Assembly: GCA_017428525.1 (NCBI GenBank)
Contig: JAFRQQ010000017.1
Coordinates: 1-52,212 of the forward strand
Length of the DNA: 52,212 bases
Direction of reading: 5' to 3'
Origin: Clostridia bacterium
Lineage (GTDB): Bacteria; Bacillota; Clostridia; Oscillospirales; Acutalibacteraceae
This document shows, piece by piece, positions 10,601 through 16,649 of the stretch. Position 1 is the stretch's first letter; every line of letters starts with the position of its first letter. Under the pieces are notes generated by a model that was given only the letters and a program-made list of their open reading frames with translations, had not been told where the DNA came from and did not search any database. Position numbers and translations under genes: made by a program.

Positions 10601-12334
10601 CTGCGGATAGTTGCCGTATTGGATCACGTCGCCGGTATTCCAGCCCTCCGGCACGCAGTCGCGGGCAATCTGCAGCTCCGGATACTTTTCGCCCATATAC
10701 CATGTATCTCTAAAATCGAAGCTTGATTTAAACGTTGCCTGCGCATTCTGCAGGTTGCTGAAACTGACGCTCTGTATGAATCCGGGCCAATAGCCGTAGC
10801 CGACGGGTCTATTGGGATCCAGATCATCATCGTAGAAGACGCCCTCGCCGCTCAAACGTCCGCCGATATAGCCGGCGATCAGGCCCGCACGAACGGTTGA
10901 GACCGTGAAGGAAGAGTCATTCTCGATGTTCCGGATCGTGGCGGCGACGTAAGAGAAGCAGTCCTCCATCACACCCGACGACGCATCACCCGCCAGACCG
11001 CCCGCATAGCTGCCGCGGATACTGCCGCTTGCCGCGTAGTAGGAGTTTTTCAGGCTGCCTTGGAGCACGCCGACCAGGCCGCCCGCGGCGGAGGTTGCGC
11101 TGCCCTCGATGGTGGCGTAACCGGTGACGAAGCACCTCTCGATGTTGCCTGTATTATCGCCGACGATCCCGCCGACGTATCCGTTCGCGCCGGTCGACCA
11201 GAGCGCGGTGGTGCCGAAGCAGTAGCAGCTGTCCACAGTGCCGTTGTTGACCGCGGCAATGCCTGCCACGCGCGCGTCCGCCTCGTCGGAGATAAAGGTC
11301 GTGTTGCAAAGGCCGACGCCTGCCACGACGCCTCCGGACGCGATATTGCCGAAGAGGCCGAGCGCGCCGCGGTATGCATCCGGCGTCTGCGCGGAGGAAA
11401 GGCCCGTGATCGTGTAATACTTGGGATTCTTTCCGGAGTCGCTTAAAGAAAAGCCGTAAAAATCACCCTCGAAGGGACACACACTGCCGATCGGCAGCCA
11501 GGCGTCATCCTCCGCAACGATATCCTGACACAGTTGTGCGCAGGCGGAAGGATCCACGAAATTCTCGTAAACGGAAAAACGGCGCAGCTGCGCGTAAGTG
11601 CCGATCTGGAACATGAACAGGGAAGGACTCAAGCTGGCGACCTCCATGCCGAGATCGATCGTCAGATCCGCATCTTCAGAGACAATGGCCTCATAGCCTT
11701 CACCGATCTCGCAGGAAATGGTCTCCGCGGTCAAATTGCCGTCGTCTAAGATCTTCACATAAGTGGTCTTGCCGCAGGTGACCAGCGGTTCATAACTGCC
11801 GATCTGAACAGTGTGGGTTACTTGCCCTCTGGTATAATCCAAATTATTTTCGGTAACGTAGAGCGTGAAACCGTTGTCGGTAATTGTGCCCGCGTTATGG
11901 AACGCATTTGACCCAATGTTAACGAGCTCGTCGCCGAGAATCAGATGCTCCAGGTTGTAGCAATCCTGAAACGCAAAATCCCCGATCGACTGAACGCCCT
12001 TGCCCAGATTGATCGTTCTGAACGTTGAAGAAGCAAAGGCCATGGAACCGATTGATGTTACCGTATCCGGCAGTGTGATCTCTTTTACATCGTAGAAATA
12101 TGCAAAAGCGCCATTTCCGATACGGTTCACCGGCTTGCCGTTGATTTCGGCAGGCACCGTGATCGTTGTGTCAGAGCCGCTATAGTCCATGATCGCAACG
12201 CCGTCCGAATTCTCCTCGTAATCAAAGCCGTTGTACGTGCCGTCCGCCCGCGCCGTGAGCAGCAGACCGCCGCACACGCCGAACACCAGCGTCAGCACCA
12301 GCAGAAGCGAAAGCAGTTTTTTCATCTGTTTCAT
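4610..12334 (-). CDS. giant secreted mosaic surface protein (LRR, GLUG, DUF6273, Ig-like, helical repeats)
   Basis: 2574 residues. 1-30 signal peptide (KKLLSLLLVLTLVFG). About 60-165: BspA-type leucine-rich repeats (ITVPAEINGKPV, SIGSMAF). About 315-480: GLUG-like segments (GGIVGDNTGNIERC). About 570-885 and 886-1213: two copies of a DUF6273-like domain (QYGNYPQ or LYGSYPQ, EP-x-x-WRVLDP, LR-x-WLN-x-D, SDYAK, LRTA). About 1215-1830: Ig-like domains. About 1842-1880: a Cys/Trp-rich segment. About 1927-2525: five helical repeats of 131-136 residues. The end is hydrophobic (INRYGCIAINIICQIIMKL). ATG 12334 follows AGGAGGA. No LPxTG motif is seen; anchoring is unknown. Likely an exported adhesin or scaffold. 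The C-terminal domain of its neighbours is missing, but a remnant lies directly downstream. Confidence 0.88.
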   Translation of the reverse strand: MKQMKKLLSLLLVLTLVFGVCGGLLLTARADGTYNGFDYEENSDGVAIMDYSGSDTTITVPAEINGKPVNRIGNGAFAYFYDVKEITLPDTVTSIGSMAFASSTFRTINLGKGVQSIGDFAFQDCYNLEHLILGDELVNIGSNAFHNAGTITDNGFTLYVTENNLDYTRGQVTHTVQIGSYEPLVTCGKTTYVKILDDGNLTAETISCEIGEGYEAIVSEDADLTIDLGMEVASLSPSLFMFQIGTYAQLRRFSVYENFVDPSACAQLCQDIVAEDDAWLPIGSVCPFEGDFYGFSLSDSGKNPKYYTITGLSSAQTPDAYRGALGLFGNIASGGVVAGVGLCNTTFISDEADARVAGIAAVNNGTVDSCYCFGTTALWSTGANGYVGGIVGDNTGNIERCFVTGYATIEGSATSAAGGLVGVLQGSLKNSYYAASGSIRGSYAGGLAGDASSGVMEDCFSYVAATIRNIENDSSFTVSTVRAGLIAGYIGGRLSGEGVFYDDDLDPNRPVGYGYWPGFIQSVSFSNLQNAQATFKSSFDFRDTWYMGEKYPELQIARDCVPEGWNTGDVIQYGNYPQSEVAETDALKAAADAAAWKSFGDYSGDSDDYSGYYIAGTTMAPGDFFQYADFVQDGVQYRAIRFTEYRPFMSCQIRKEDYSNQPSNGYAPNTVYYFKYEPIAWRVLDPAAGLVMCDTVLDSRAFQNFITKIGDQFYGDAGGSAYATDWAHSELRAWLNQDFYQTAFTAAQQANIRETTLSTVGYNEQANIVLPDSTETVDRVFLLSYDDAMNPGYGFVVNLDEAKRIEGSDYAKARGLYYIDNGGFAADDVHAFWNLRTAYSTQRVYTIYPTGFVNNIDVSSTDQGVVPAMVLNEIRNDTEVAPYHEDDVILYGSYPQSRVTDAATIAALEETFVNEGLTENVYIYYASYDDSEIPFLQGEMFYCDMLYNGAKYRRVDIERCRPRDTRLTIDLNNSYQDENGYLSYYDDAHYPTGSGVYWFRYEPLRWRVLDPDTGLVMCETIIDSQPFNEFALTDGADVYGAPLVWGNMGQNYYASDYRRSSIRAWLNHDFMYTAFTEAQRDGIAETTLDNSLGKVYEDRPLSETIYDYQSTTDSVYLLSLEDARNDAYDFTQPVRGSDYAKCQGLGVSADGSSDWLLRTAAETSDALWYVGADGKAAHAVQTTNTSLGIRPVMTLKELKNDAAIDTRIAPSIVICIDDVTYNRKAVAVITVSDDANGMVSVTVEGSGTETYTYEGAVSYGVASVDLTDLPPDFYIATVNFYSGEYVDDAESPTGKTFVRDDLFAPSVGVAAFSVKGLEVEISSAIPEGILFDSMPFNISTSLFDEAAFERMGLEPPVDTLFANGSAILYIDGEQYATKSGFSNVAHFGVAGLSAGSHAVKVEYLGDAFHQPAVDEFELNVENPTALKSFVLECADYRVGETAEFRAELPLDAMGTVTFTISAIREGGSVVVKEIENVPLEDGVAKASTAELPAGEYQVIAAYNGYNYTAGTAQGDFTITLHQSYITIALEKDHVSVGESAVVSIEIPENAGVDPRSAGNVSVLLNGAEMQTITVENGVGQYTIPPLEANTYTITAVFNGDAQYYYASTSDPLTLVVENNATSIALAVTPEDVIEYGDTVTVTATLSGDKDPTFVADTQVPAGGNDTGVAGGVTITVDGKAYYTVAAQTGDPVIALSGNVATLALTGLTAGDHTVKVVYRGDAANIGSEAETTFKVEKGKPAIDVTYTPANEEMTAIQLTITKPLDAVDGVSVEVLHAEYKSSTTSIDANQFENGRYVLSFPECFGDLYKKPGIYKFIVTYYGETDPNYTVGDQELWVTLNCAHEWKEPVWNWEDDVHNPSYSAECNNCTEKAEGSVASRPGARVEATLNDDAYTPYTAQVTLGTQTFNSSFKKYEPGTMHEARAKALEDYKETLISAANGKALAGDSEKAAALIAATVDAINGVTYDPDRSLEDNYAAADAAADLDALDAALADQRAADAVEAKINAIGEVEYTPECKAKIDDAVGARDALTPDQLGLLSDDAAVTLRNAIKAYQQLEDAVSFDDYKEAKKAEADAKALEGDSEKAAALITAAKKAIDDVTYNENISLDENKQAVDTAANLAGLDAALADQRAADAAEKAISDIGEVEYTDESKRRIDAARAAYDDLTDTQKTLVENIDTLTDAEADYALLESKAAFEDYKDAVKAAADALGQAGDSAQSAALIENAKKAVDDLAYDESKSLDENKQAVDDAANLQQLTAGLDNQRAADAVEALIDEIGDVALTDESKGKIDAARAAYDALTPEQQALVENPDVLTAAEQEYDDRQAFEDYKDEVINAAEDKALDDDSDESSALIDAVKDAVNAMTYDDTKPLAENKQAVDTAANLPQLDKDLTDQRASDAAERAIDAIGDVALTDESKEKIDAARETYDALTDEQKAKVDNLDVLTAAEQEYADREAFEEYKEEKKAELDALAKEGDSSAAQQIIEDAKAEIDAMEYDDTKSLEENKKDADAVVADTEKTIENQRTADCPLCGKGHENGFFDKLLGIFHKVLYYINRYGCIAINIICQIIMKL
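4757..6556 (-). repeat. five long alpha-helical repeats
   Basis: Within the giant protein, units starting with the F/L-x-x-YK motif lie at 6556, 6149, 5746, 5353 and 4960, spaced 407, 403, 393 and 393 bases. Each repeats NQRAADA-, DESK-x-x-IDAAR- and ALVEN-like segments. They are Ala/Asp/Glu-rich and likely form an extended coiled stalk. Confidence 0.8.
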
Positions 12335-12412
12335 TTTCAGATCCTCCTTTTCCGCGTCAATTCGGACAATAGAATTTATGGATAATATTTCTTAAAATAA
12401 ATTCTAAAAATC

Positions 12413-12441
12413 ATTATAACAGTATGATCGAAAAAAAGCAA
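12413..12441 (-). promoter_or_regulatory. promoter of the giant surface protein
   Basis: Minus strand TTGCTT (12441-12436), 17-base spacer, TATAAT (12418-12413), about 80 bases before the start at 12334. The leader is AT-rich. Confidence 0.7.
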
Positions 12442-12523
12442 TCCGATTTAAAAATATTTATTCAAAATATACAGAATCAGCCGCCCGGATACTGCGCCTT
12501 GCCGACGGCGCCGCACAATCGTA

Positions 12524-12760
12524 GGGAATGGCCTTCGGACATTCCGACGCGGCGGGACGCCGCGCATTCGCGTAAACTTCCGTGATGCGCCTGCGGCGCA
12601 TGCGGATTCTCCGCTGCCGCTTCGGTCGGTGCTTCTGCCTTCGGCAGAGGTGCCCGCTGGGCACCCGCACCGCCGGAACGGCGTTTCCTACCCTCAGCAT
12701 TATTATAGCCTTGTCATCCTGAGCGAGCGAAGCGAGTCGAAGGATCGCAATTCCGCACAA
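12524..12760. repeat. string of GC-rich intergenic hairpins and a TCATCCTGAGCGA repeat
   Basis: Gap 12335-12899 holds no gene. It carries consecutive stems (GGAATG/CATTCC, GCGGCG/CGCCGC, TGCGCC/GGCGCA, TCTGCC/GGCAGA, GTGCCC/GGGCAC) and, near 12714-12750, TCATCCTGAGCGA with GTCGAAGGATC, an intergenic motif I have seen in many gut genomes. Its role is unknown. Confidence 0.5.
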
Positions 12761-12840
12761 CGCAACCAGTATCCCGCTGTAGGGGTGCGCTGCCGTTGGC
12801 AATACTATAAATCAGGTACGCCTTTCGCCTTACGCATTGT

Positions 12841-12883
12841 GAAAAGGGCGTGCTGCATCTGCATTTTGCAGCACGCCCTTTTT
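12841..12883 (-). terminator. terminator of the 741-residue surface protein
   Basis: GGGCGTGCTGCA / TGCAGCACGCCC is a perfect 12-base stem (12846-12857 with 12867-12878) 20 bases beyond the stop at 12900, with T runs on both sides, so it could work in both directions. Confidence 0.85.
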
Positions 12884-12899
12884 GATCGTCGGATTCTTG

Positions 12900-15125
12900 T
12901 TACGCGGGATTCTGAGAGAAATAGGCGTCCGCCGCCTGATAATAGAGCGTCAGGGCCTTGACTGCGTTGGCAAGCGCGTCGCTGACGGCGGGGTCGTTTG
13001 CCTCATAATTCATGAGCGCCCGGAAGACGTAACTCAGCGCGGAATATCTCCACACGTTGACCGTACTGCCGTCGCCGTCGAGGACGCGGACGGTCAGCGC
13101 GTCGCCGAGCTCGGCCGAGGGAATGTCAGGGATCTCCACATAGTAGTAACTGCCGTTTGCTTTCGGCGTCAGTTCGACCGCAGTGTCGCCTTCACCCAGC
13201 AGGATGGTGTAATCGTCGAGCGTCTTGCCCGCGGGCAGAGTGAAATAATGCTTGATCGCCGTTTCAGTGCGCATCACGAGGCTGGAGCCTGCATAGGTCA
13301 CGCCGGTTCTCATATTTGTGATCTGCGCCGCGTAATTTATAAGGCTTACCACAGTCACATTCGCAAAACCGCTGTCGTCAAACAGGGCGTGCTGCGTGAA
13401 ATCGGGGTTATAGGCAAAGAGCGCGTTGGCGTAATACCCGTAGGTGGCAAGGCTGCCTGCCAGCGCCATGAATTCCGCTTTATCCGCCATCGTCTGCTGC
13501 GCCTCGGTCAGATAGTCCTGCACGGAATAGGCAAATTCTTCGCTCTCCGTGTCCCCGTTGACGATTTTTCCGATGATCGGCGTATCGATCTGCGCCGCCG
13601 CGACGCTGCAGGTGAATTTATAGAGCTTCGTTTCACCGCTCAGCTCATAATTCTCCGGATCGACCGGCACTTGCGTCGTCACGCCGTCCACGGTGAATTG
13701 CGCGTAAGCTGTATCGGTCACCCTGGGAATATCTGCATAGAAATTCACGCCGATATCGCCGCCCAGGGTCAGGGAATGCGCCCCGACCGTGGGAATCGCG
13801 AACAGGACCGTGCGGTAGCCCTGCGCATCCGGGGCGGTCAGATAATAGCGATCCGCGACCCAGGCGCTCACGTCCTGCGTGAATCTGCCGCCGGTGATGC
13901 TGATCTGTGCGTCAGAGGAGGCGTCGATGAGCGTGCTGCAATCGAACGCGCCGCCGGTGATGGTGATCTGTGACGCCGCAAGGGCCTCGATGAGCCTGCC
14001 GTCACAGGCAACGGATCCCCGCCCGCCGGAGGAATCGCAGATGGTCAGCGCGGCGCCAACGCAGTAAAAAGTGACATACACTCCGCGGATGGAATAGCTG
14101 TGCCCATTCAGATCGATCGTGACGGGTTTATTGACAGAATAACGAAGCTCATAGAAGAGGTTATCGGAAAAATCCTCGCTGACGTTGCGCATGAGCACGA
14201 TCGTGTCGCCGTCCTGCGCCGCATCGATCGCATCCTGCAGCGAATCATATCCGACGCTGCCGATCATGAAGTTGGGGGCAACCCTGACTGTGTAGAAACC
14301 GTCGGCGTCGGGGCCGGTCTGATAATACCCGTCCGGGATCCACGCGCTCACGTCCTGATTGAATCTGCCGCCGGTGATGCGGATCTCTGCGTCAGGGGAG
14401 GCGTTGAAGAGCGTGTCGCAATCGAACGTGCCGCCGGAAATGCTGATTGATGAGCCAGAGTCAACGTTGGCGAGCGTGTCGCAATCGAACGTGCCGCCGG
14501 AAATGCTGATTGATGCGCTGGAGGAGGAGACGTCGGCGAGCGTGCCGCATTCAAACGTACCGCCGGTGATGAGGATTGATGCTCCAAAGGAGGAGACGTC
14601 GGCGAGCGTGCCACATTCAAACATACCGCTGGCGATGCTGATCTCTGAGTCAGATGTGACGTTGGCGAGTGTGTCGCATTCGAACCTGCCGTCGAAAAAG
14701 CCGATGCGAGAATGTTGTCTGGCAAAGACGAGTGTGCCATCACAGGAGATGGCGCCCTGTACGCCGGAGTTATCTTCGATTATCAGTTCAGCAGCTTCAT
14801 CACAGTAAAAGAGAGTATTCCTTGGCTGCATCTCGGAATACGGCACCACGTAAGAACCGGTATGCCCATTCAGATCCAGATAGACGACATTTCTTGCTAT
14901 TTTGCAGTAAGGAGAAACGCGCTCGTCGACGTCGCGCATCAGCACGATCGTGTCGGCGTCAGCGGCACTCACCGCGTCGATCAGATCATCGTATTCGTTG
15001 TATTCGTTGTTTTTGATCGAATACGGCGCGCCCTCCGCGCGCGCGATCACCGGCACGCCGGCAAGCACGCCGAGCAGCATCGCCAGCGTCAGCAGCAGCG
15101 AGATCCCTTTTTTCATCCGTATCAT
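12900..15125 (-). CDS. secreted surface protein with short beta-type repeats and shared C-terminal domain
   Basis: 741 residues. 1-31 signal peptide (SLLLTLAMLLGVLAG). Two similar N-terminal blocks contain LIDAV or LQDAI followed by D-x-DTIVLMR; they look like the beta-helix starts seen in pectate-lyase-like surface proteins. About 135-240 carries 21-22 residue repeats (ISGGTFDCDTLANV). A related short set lies at about 380-430. Residues 450-741 are the domain shared with the proteins at 30495 and 34484, starting HSLTLGGDIGVNFYAD and ending YYQAADAYFSQNPA. ATG 15125 follows AAGGAGG by seven bases. Single gene with its own promoter and terminator, divergent from XRE-sigma cassette 2, which might control it. 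Ligand unknown. Confidence 0.85.
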   Translation of the reverse strand: MIRMKKGISLLLTLAMLLGVLAGVPVIARAEGAPYSIKNNEYNEYDDLIDAVSAADADTIVLMRDVDERVSPYCKIARNVVYLDLNGHTGSYVVPYSEMQPRNTLFYCDEAAELIIEDNSGVQGAISCDGTLVFARQHSRIGFFDGRFECDTLANVTSDSEISIASGMFECGTLADVSSFGASILITGGTFECGTLADVSSSSASISISGGTFDCDTLANVDSGSSISISGGTFDCDTLFNASPDAEIRITGGRFNQDVSAWIPDGYYQTGPDADGFYTVRVAPNFMIGSVGYDSLQDAIDAAQDGDTIVLMRNVSEDFSDNLFYELRYSVNKPVTIDLNGHSYSIRGVYVTFYCVGAALTICDSSGGRGSVACDGRLIEALAASQITITGGAFDCSTLIDASSDAQISITGGRFTQDVSAWVADRYYLTAPDAQGYRTVLFAIPTVGAHSLTLGGDIGVNFYADIPRVTDTAYAQFTVDGVTTQVPVDPENYELSGETKLYKFTCSVAAAQIDTPIIGKIVNGDTESEEFAYSVQDYLTEAQQTMADKAEFMALAGSLATYGYYANALFAYNPDFTQHALFDDSGFANVTVVSLINYAAQITNMRTGVTYAGSSLVMRTETAIKHYFTLPAGKTLDDYTILLGEGDTAVELTPKANGSYYYVEIPDIPSAELGDALTVRVLDGDGSTVNVWRYSALSYVFRALMNYEANDPAVSDALANAVKALTLYYQAADAYFSQNPA
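14409..14729 (-). repeat. 21-22 residue tandem repeats inside the surface protein
   Basis: Units starting GAGCGTG/GAGTGTG on the plus strand lie at 14409, 14472, 14538, 14604 and 14667 (63 or 66 bases apart). They encode ISGGTF-x-CDTL-A-x-V strands of a predicted beta-helix. Coding, not CRISPR. Confidence 0.8.
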
Positions 15126-15180
15126 GCTATGACCTCCTTGTTTCAGGAATGCAAAGTATTGGATATAATTCTAATTGGTT

Positions 15181-15209
15181 ATTATATCATATCGCGCGCG
15201 TCTTTGCAA
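15181..15209 (-). promoter_or_regulatory. promoter of the 741-residue surface protein
   Basis: Minus strand TTGCAA (15209-15204), 17-base spacer, TATAAT (15186-15181), about 55 bases upstream of the ATG. Confidence 0.75.
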
Positions 15210-15261
15210 TCATTTTGTTGCAGGAAACAACAACGCTGAATGTGAAGCGTAATACCGGCTT

Positions 15262-16325
15262 CGTTTTCTCCCCTCATTAAATATTATACCGAAAACCCGG
15301 ATTTTTTCGCCTATATCCCAGAATTGACACTTTTTTCGGCCTGATTATCAGATTTTTGGCCGATAATCTTTTTTCTCTTGATAATCGAACGTTTTTGTAA
15401 TCCTTCTGCAAAGAAACGTGTATGAAACGGAGTGGTTGTTTAAACCGGGCGGAAAATTTGCCCGCCACCTTCGGCGAACGGGTACGGGAGCTTCGGAAAC
15501 AGCAGAACTTGACAATGGACGATCTGGCATCCATCACAGGCGTTAGCAAAAGCACGATCGGCCGGATCGAAAAAGGCGCGTCCGTTTCAACGGATTACGC
15601 TTTGCTTTTGTCCGATTTCTTTGGCGTATCGCTGGATTTCCTGTTCGGCAGAACGAATCATCCGACGAAAGGGGCTGACACTTGAAATCAAAAGCAATGA
15701 AGATCTGGTAATGCAGGCAGCCGCCGGTGACCGCGACGCAATGAACACACTCTACAATCAGAACGCAGGATTTGTCAAAGAGATCGCCCGCGAGGCACAC
15801 AAGCTCTGCGGCGATCCCGACGGGACAAACTATTATGAGATGTATCAGGAAGCAGGCATCGCGTTTGTGGAAGCCGTTTATAGCTTTGATCCGGAGAAAG
15901 GGTTCCGCTTTCTGACATATGCGGGCAGGTGCGTCCGGAACCGTGTGATCGACTGGTTGCGCGGGGAATCGGAAGGCAAATCCGACCTGTGTTACAATGA
16001 CAATATTGCGACGCGCAGGGTCAATGAAATAGACGACAGCATTCGCACCTATTTCGGCTTCAGCGAACTCTCCCAGTCAGCGGAAACGATCTTCTTCCGG
16101 CAGTATTTTGCCGAAACGATCGAGCTGGCACTGGCATCTCTGACGCCGCGCCAAGCCCGCTATATAGACTACCGTTTCGGATTCGGCGAAGAACAGGCAC
16201 ATTCCCGCGCCGCCTGCGCACGGCATTTCGGGATTTCCTATGCAGATGCAGAAAAAATAGAAACATCGGCACTGGAAGCCCTGCGCAAAATCTGCCATCT
16301 GCGGCTGGCATATATTGAAAACAAG
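15262..16325 (+). repeat. XRE-sigma cassette, duplicated segment copy 2
   Basis: Homologous to 2673-3745. Two structural differences matter: five bases are missing between the presumed -35 (TTGATA, 15378-15383) and -10 (TGTAAT, 15396-15401), leaving only 12, and one G is missing at the start of the sigma gene. Confidence 0.85.
15422..15685 (+). CDS. small XRE-family DNA-binding regulator, copy 2
   Basis: 87 residues, 80 identical to copy 1 at 2821. The same Cro/C1 helix-turn-helix is intact (LTMDDLAS, GVSKSTIGRIEKG, SLDFLFGR), and all seven differences (R4S, T10A, Y12N, K29N, V38I, E58D, S87T) are mild. ATG 15422 is used; the internal TTG of copy 1 is TTA here, which supports the upstream start. 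The stop TGA (15683-15685) is followed by sigma gene 2. No proper promoter spacing is seen directly upstream, so expression may be low or driven from elsewhere. It lies divergent from the 741-residue surface protein. Confidence 0.85.
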   Translation: MKRSGCLNRAENLPATFGERVRELRKQQNLTMDDLASITGVSKSTIGRIEKGASVSTDYALLLSDFFGVSLDFLFGRTNHPTKGADT

Positions 16326-16358
16326 CAGAACCTGTACAGCTTTTCAAAAGCGATCTGA
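15711..16358 (+). CDS. sigma-70-like factor, copy 2, start uncertain
   Basis: About 215 residues from ATG 15711. Regions 2 and 4 are intact and nearly the same as in copy 1 (EAGIAFVEAVYSFDPEKGF, AGRCVRNRVIDWLR, LTPRQARYIDYRFGF, HFGISYADAEKIE). The tail differs after about QRLAYIE. The TTG at 15682, equivalent to the copy 1 start, here runs into TAA after nine codons. In the sigma frame the sequence upstream reads LTLEIKSNEDLVMQAAAGDRD, so the natural start could be CTG 15675 or ATG 15711, or the gene could need frameshifting. ATG 15621 in the same frame lies deep inside the XRE gene and is unlikely. The protein may be functional but weakly translated. Confidence 0.7.
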   Translation: MQAAAGDRDAMNTLYNQNAGFVKEIAREAHKLCGDPDGTNYYEMYQEAGIAFVEAVYSFDPEKGFRFLTYAGRCVRNRVIDWLRGESEGKSDLCYNDNIATRRVNEIDDSIRTYFGFSELSQSAETIFFRQYFAETIELALASLTPRQARYIDYRFGFGEEQAHSRAACARHFGISYADAEKIETSALEALRKICHLRLAYIENKQNLYSFSKAI

Positions 16359-16386
16359 GCGGACAAGACAAATTACACATCAGACG

Positions 16387-16433
16387 AACCAAGGCCTCCT
16401 TCGCACGACAAACGTGCAAAAGAGGTCTTGGTT
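16387..16433 (+). terminator. hairpin after XRE-sigma cassette 2
   Basis: AACCAAGGCCTC / GAGGTCTTGGTT (12 bases, one G-T pair) with an inner GCACG/CGTGC stem, 29 bases after the sigma stop. The T run after it is weak. Confidence 0.5.
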
Positions 16434-16528
16434 TGTAGTTTGTCTATATTCTTCTTAAGCTCACCAAAGAAAACAGTATTTCTTAATGCGCATCTTGACA
16501 AAAGGATATTTTTATTTTGCGCAATCTA

Positions 16529-16578
16529 TTGATTTGTGCGAATTTTTGAGTATAATATATATTGAAATGTGCAAATTT
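16529..16578 (+). promoter_or_regulatory. promoter and direct repeats before the AAA ATPase
   Basis: TTGATT (16529-16534), 16-base spacer, TATAAT (16551-16556). TGTGCGAATTT (16535-16545) and TGTGCAAATTT (16568-16578) flank the -10, exactly 33 bases apart, with the palindrome TTGCGCAA at 16517-16524. This looks like a regulator site; the regulator is unknown. Confidence 0.55.
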
Positions 16579-16649
16579 CGCGGCATCCGATTGGTTGAAC
16601 TATGTATCATCCGGCGCGTTGATTTTGCTGAAAAGTGCGGAGGTGCGCT

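Noticed and set aside
14409..14729. Regular 63-66 base repeats resembling a CRISPR array
   Set aside because: They are in frame within a coding region, have no unique spacers and encode 21-22 residue protein repeats. No cas gene is present.
15621..15710. ATG 15621 as start of sigma copy 2
   Set aside because: It lies 65 bases inside the XRE gene, has no ribosome site, and its first 20 residues have no counterpart in copy 1.
2673..16325. XRE-sigma duplication as an insertion sequence or prophage fragment
   Set aside because: No transposase, integrase, terminal inverted repeats or target duplication could be found at the edges.
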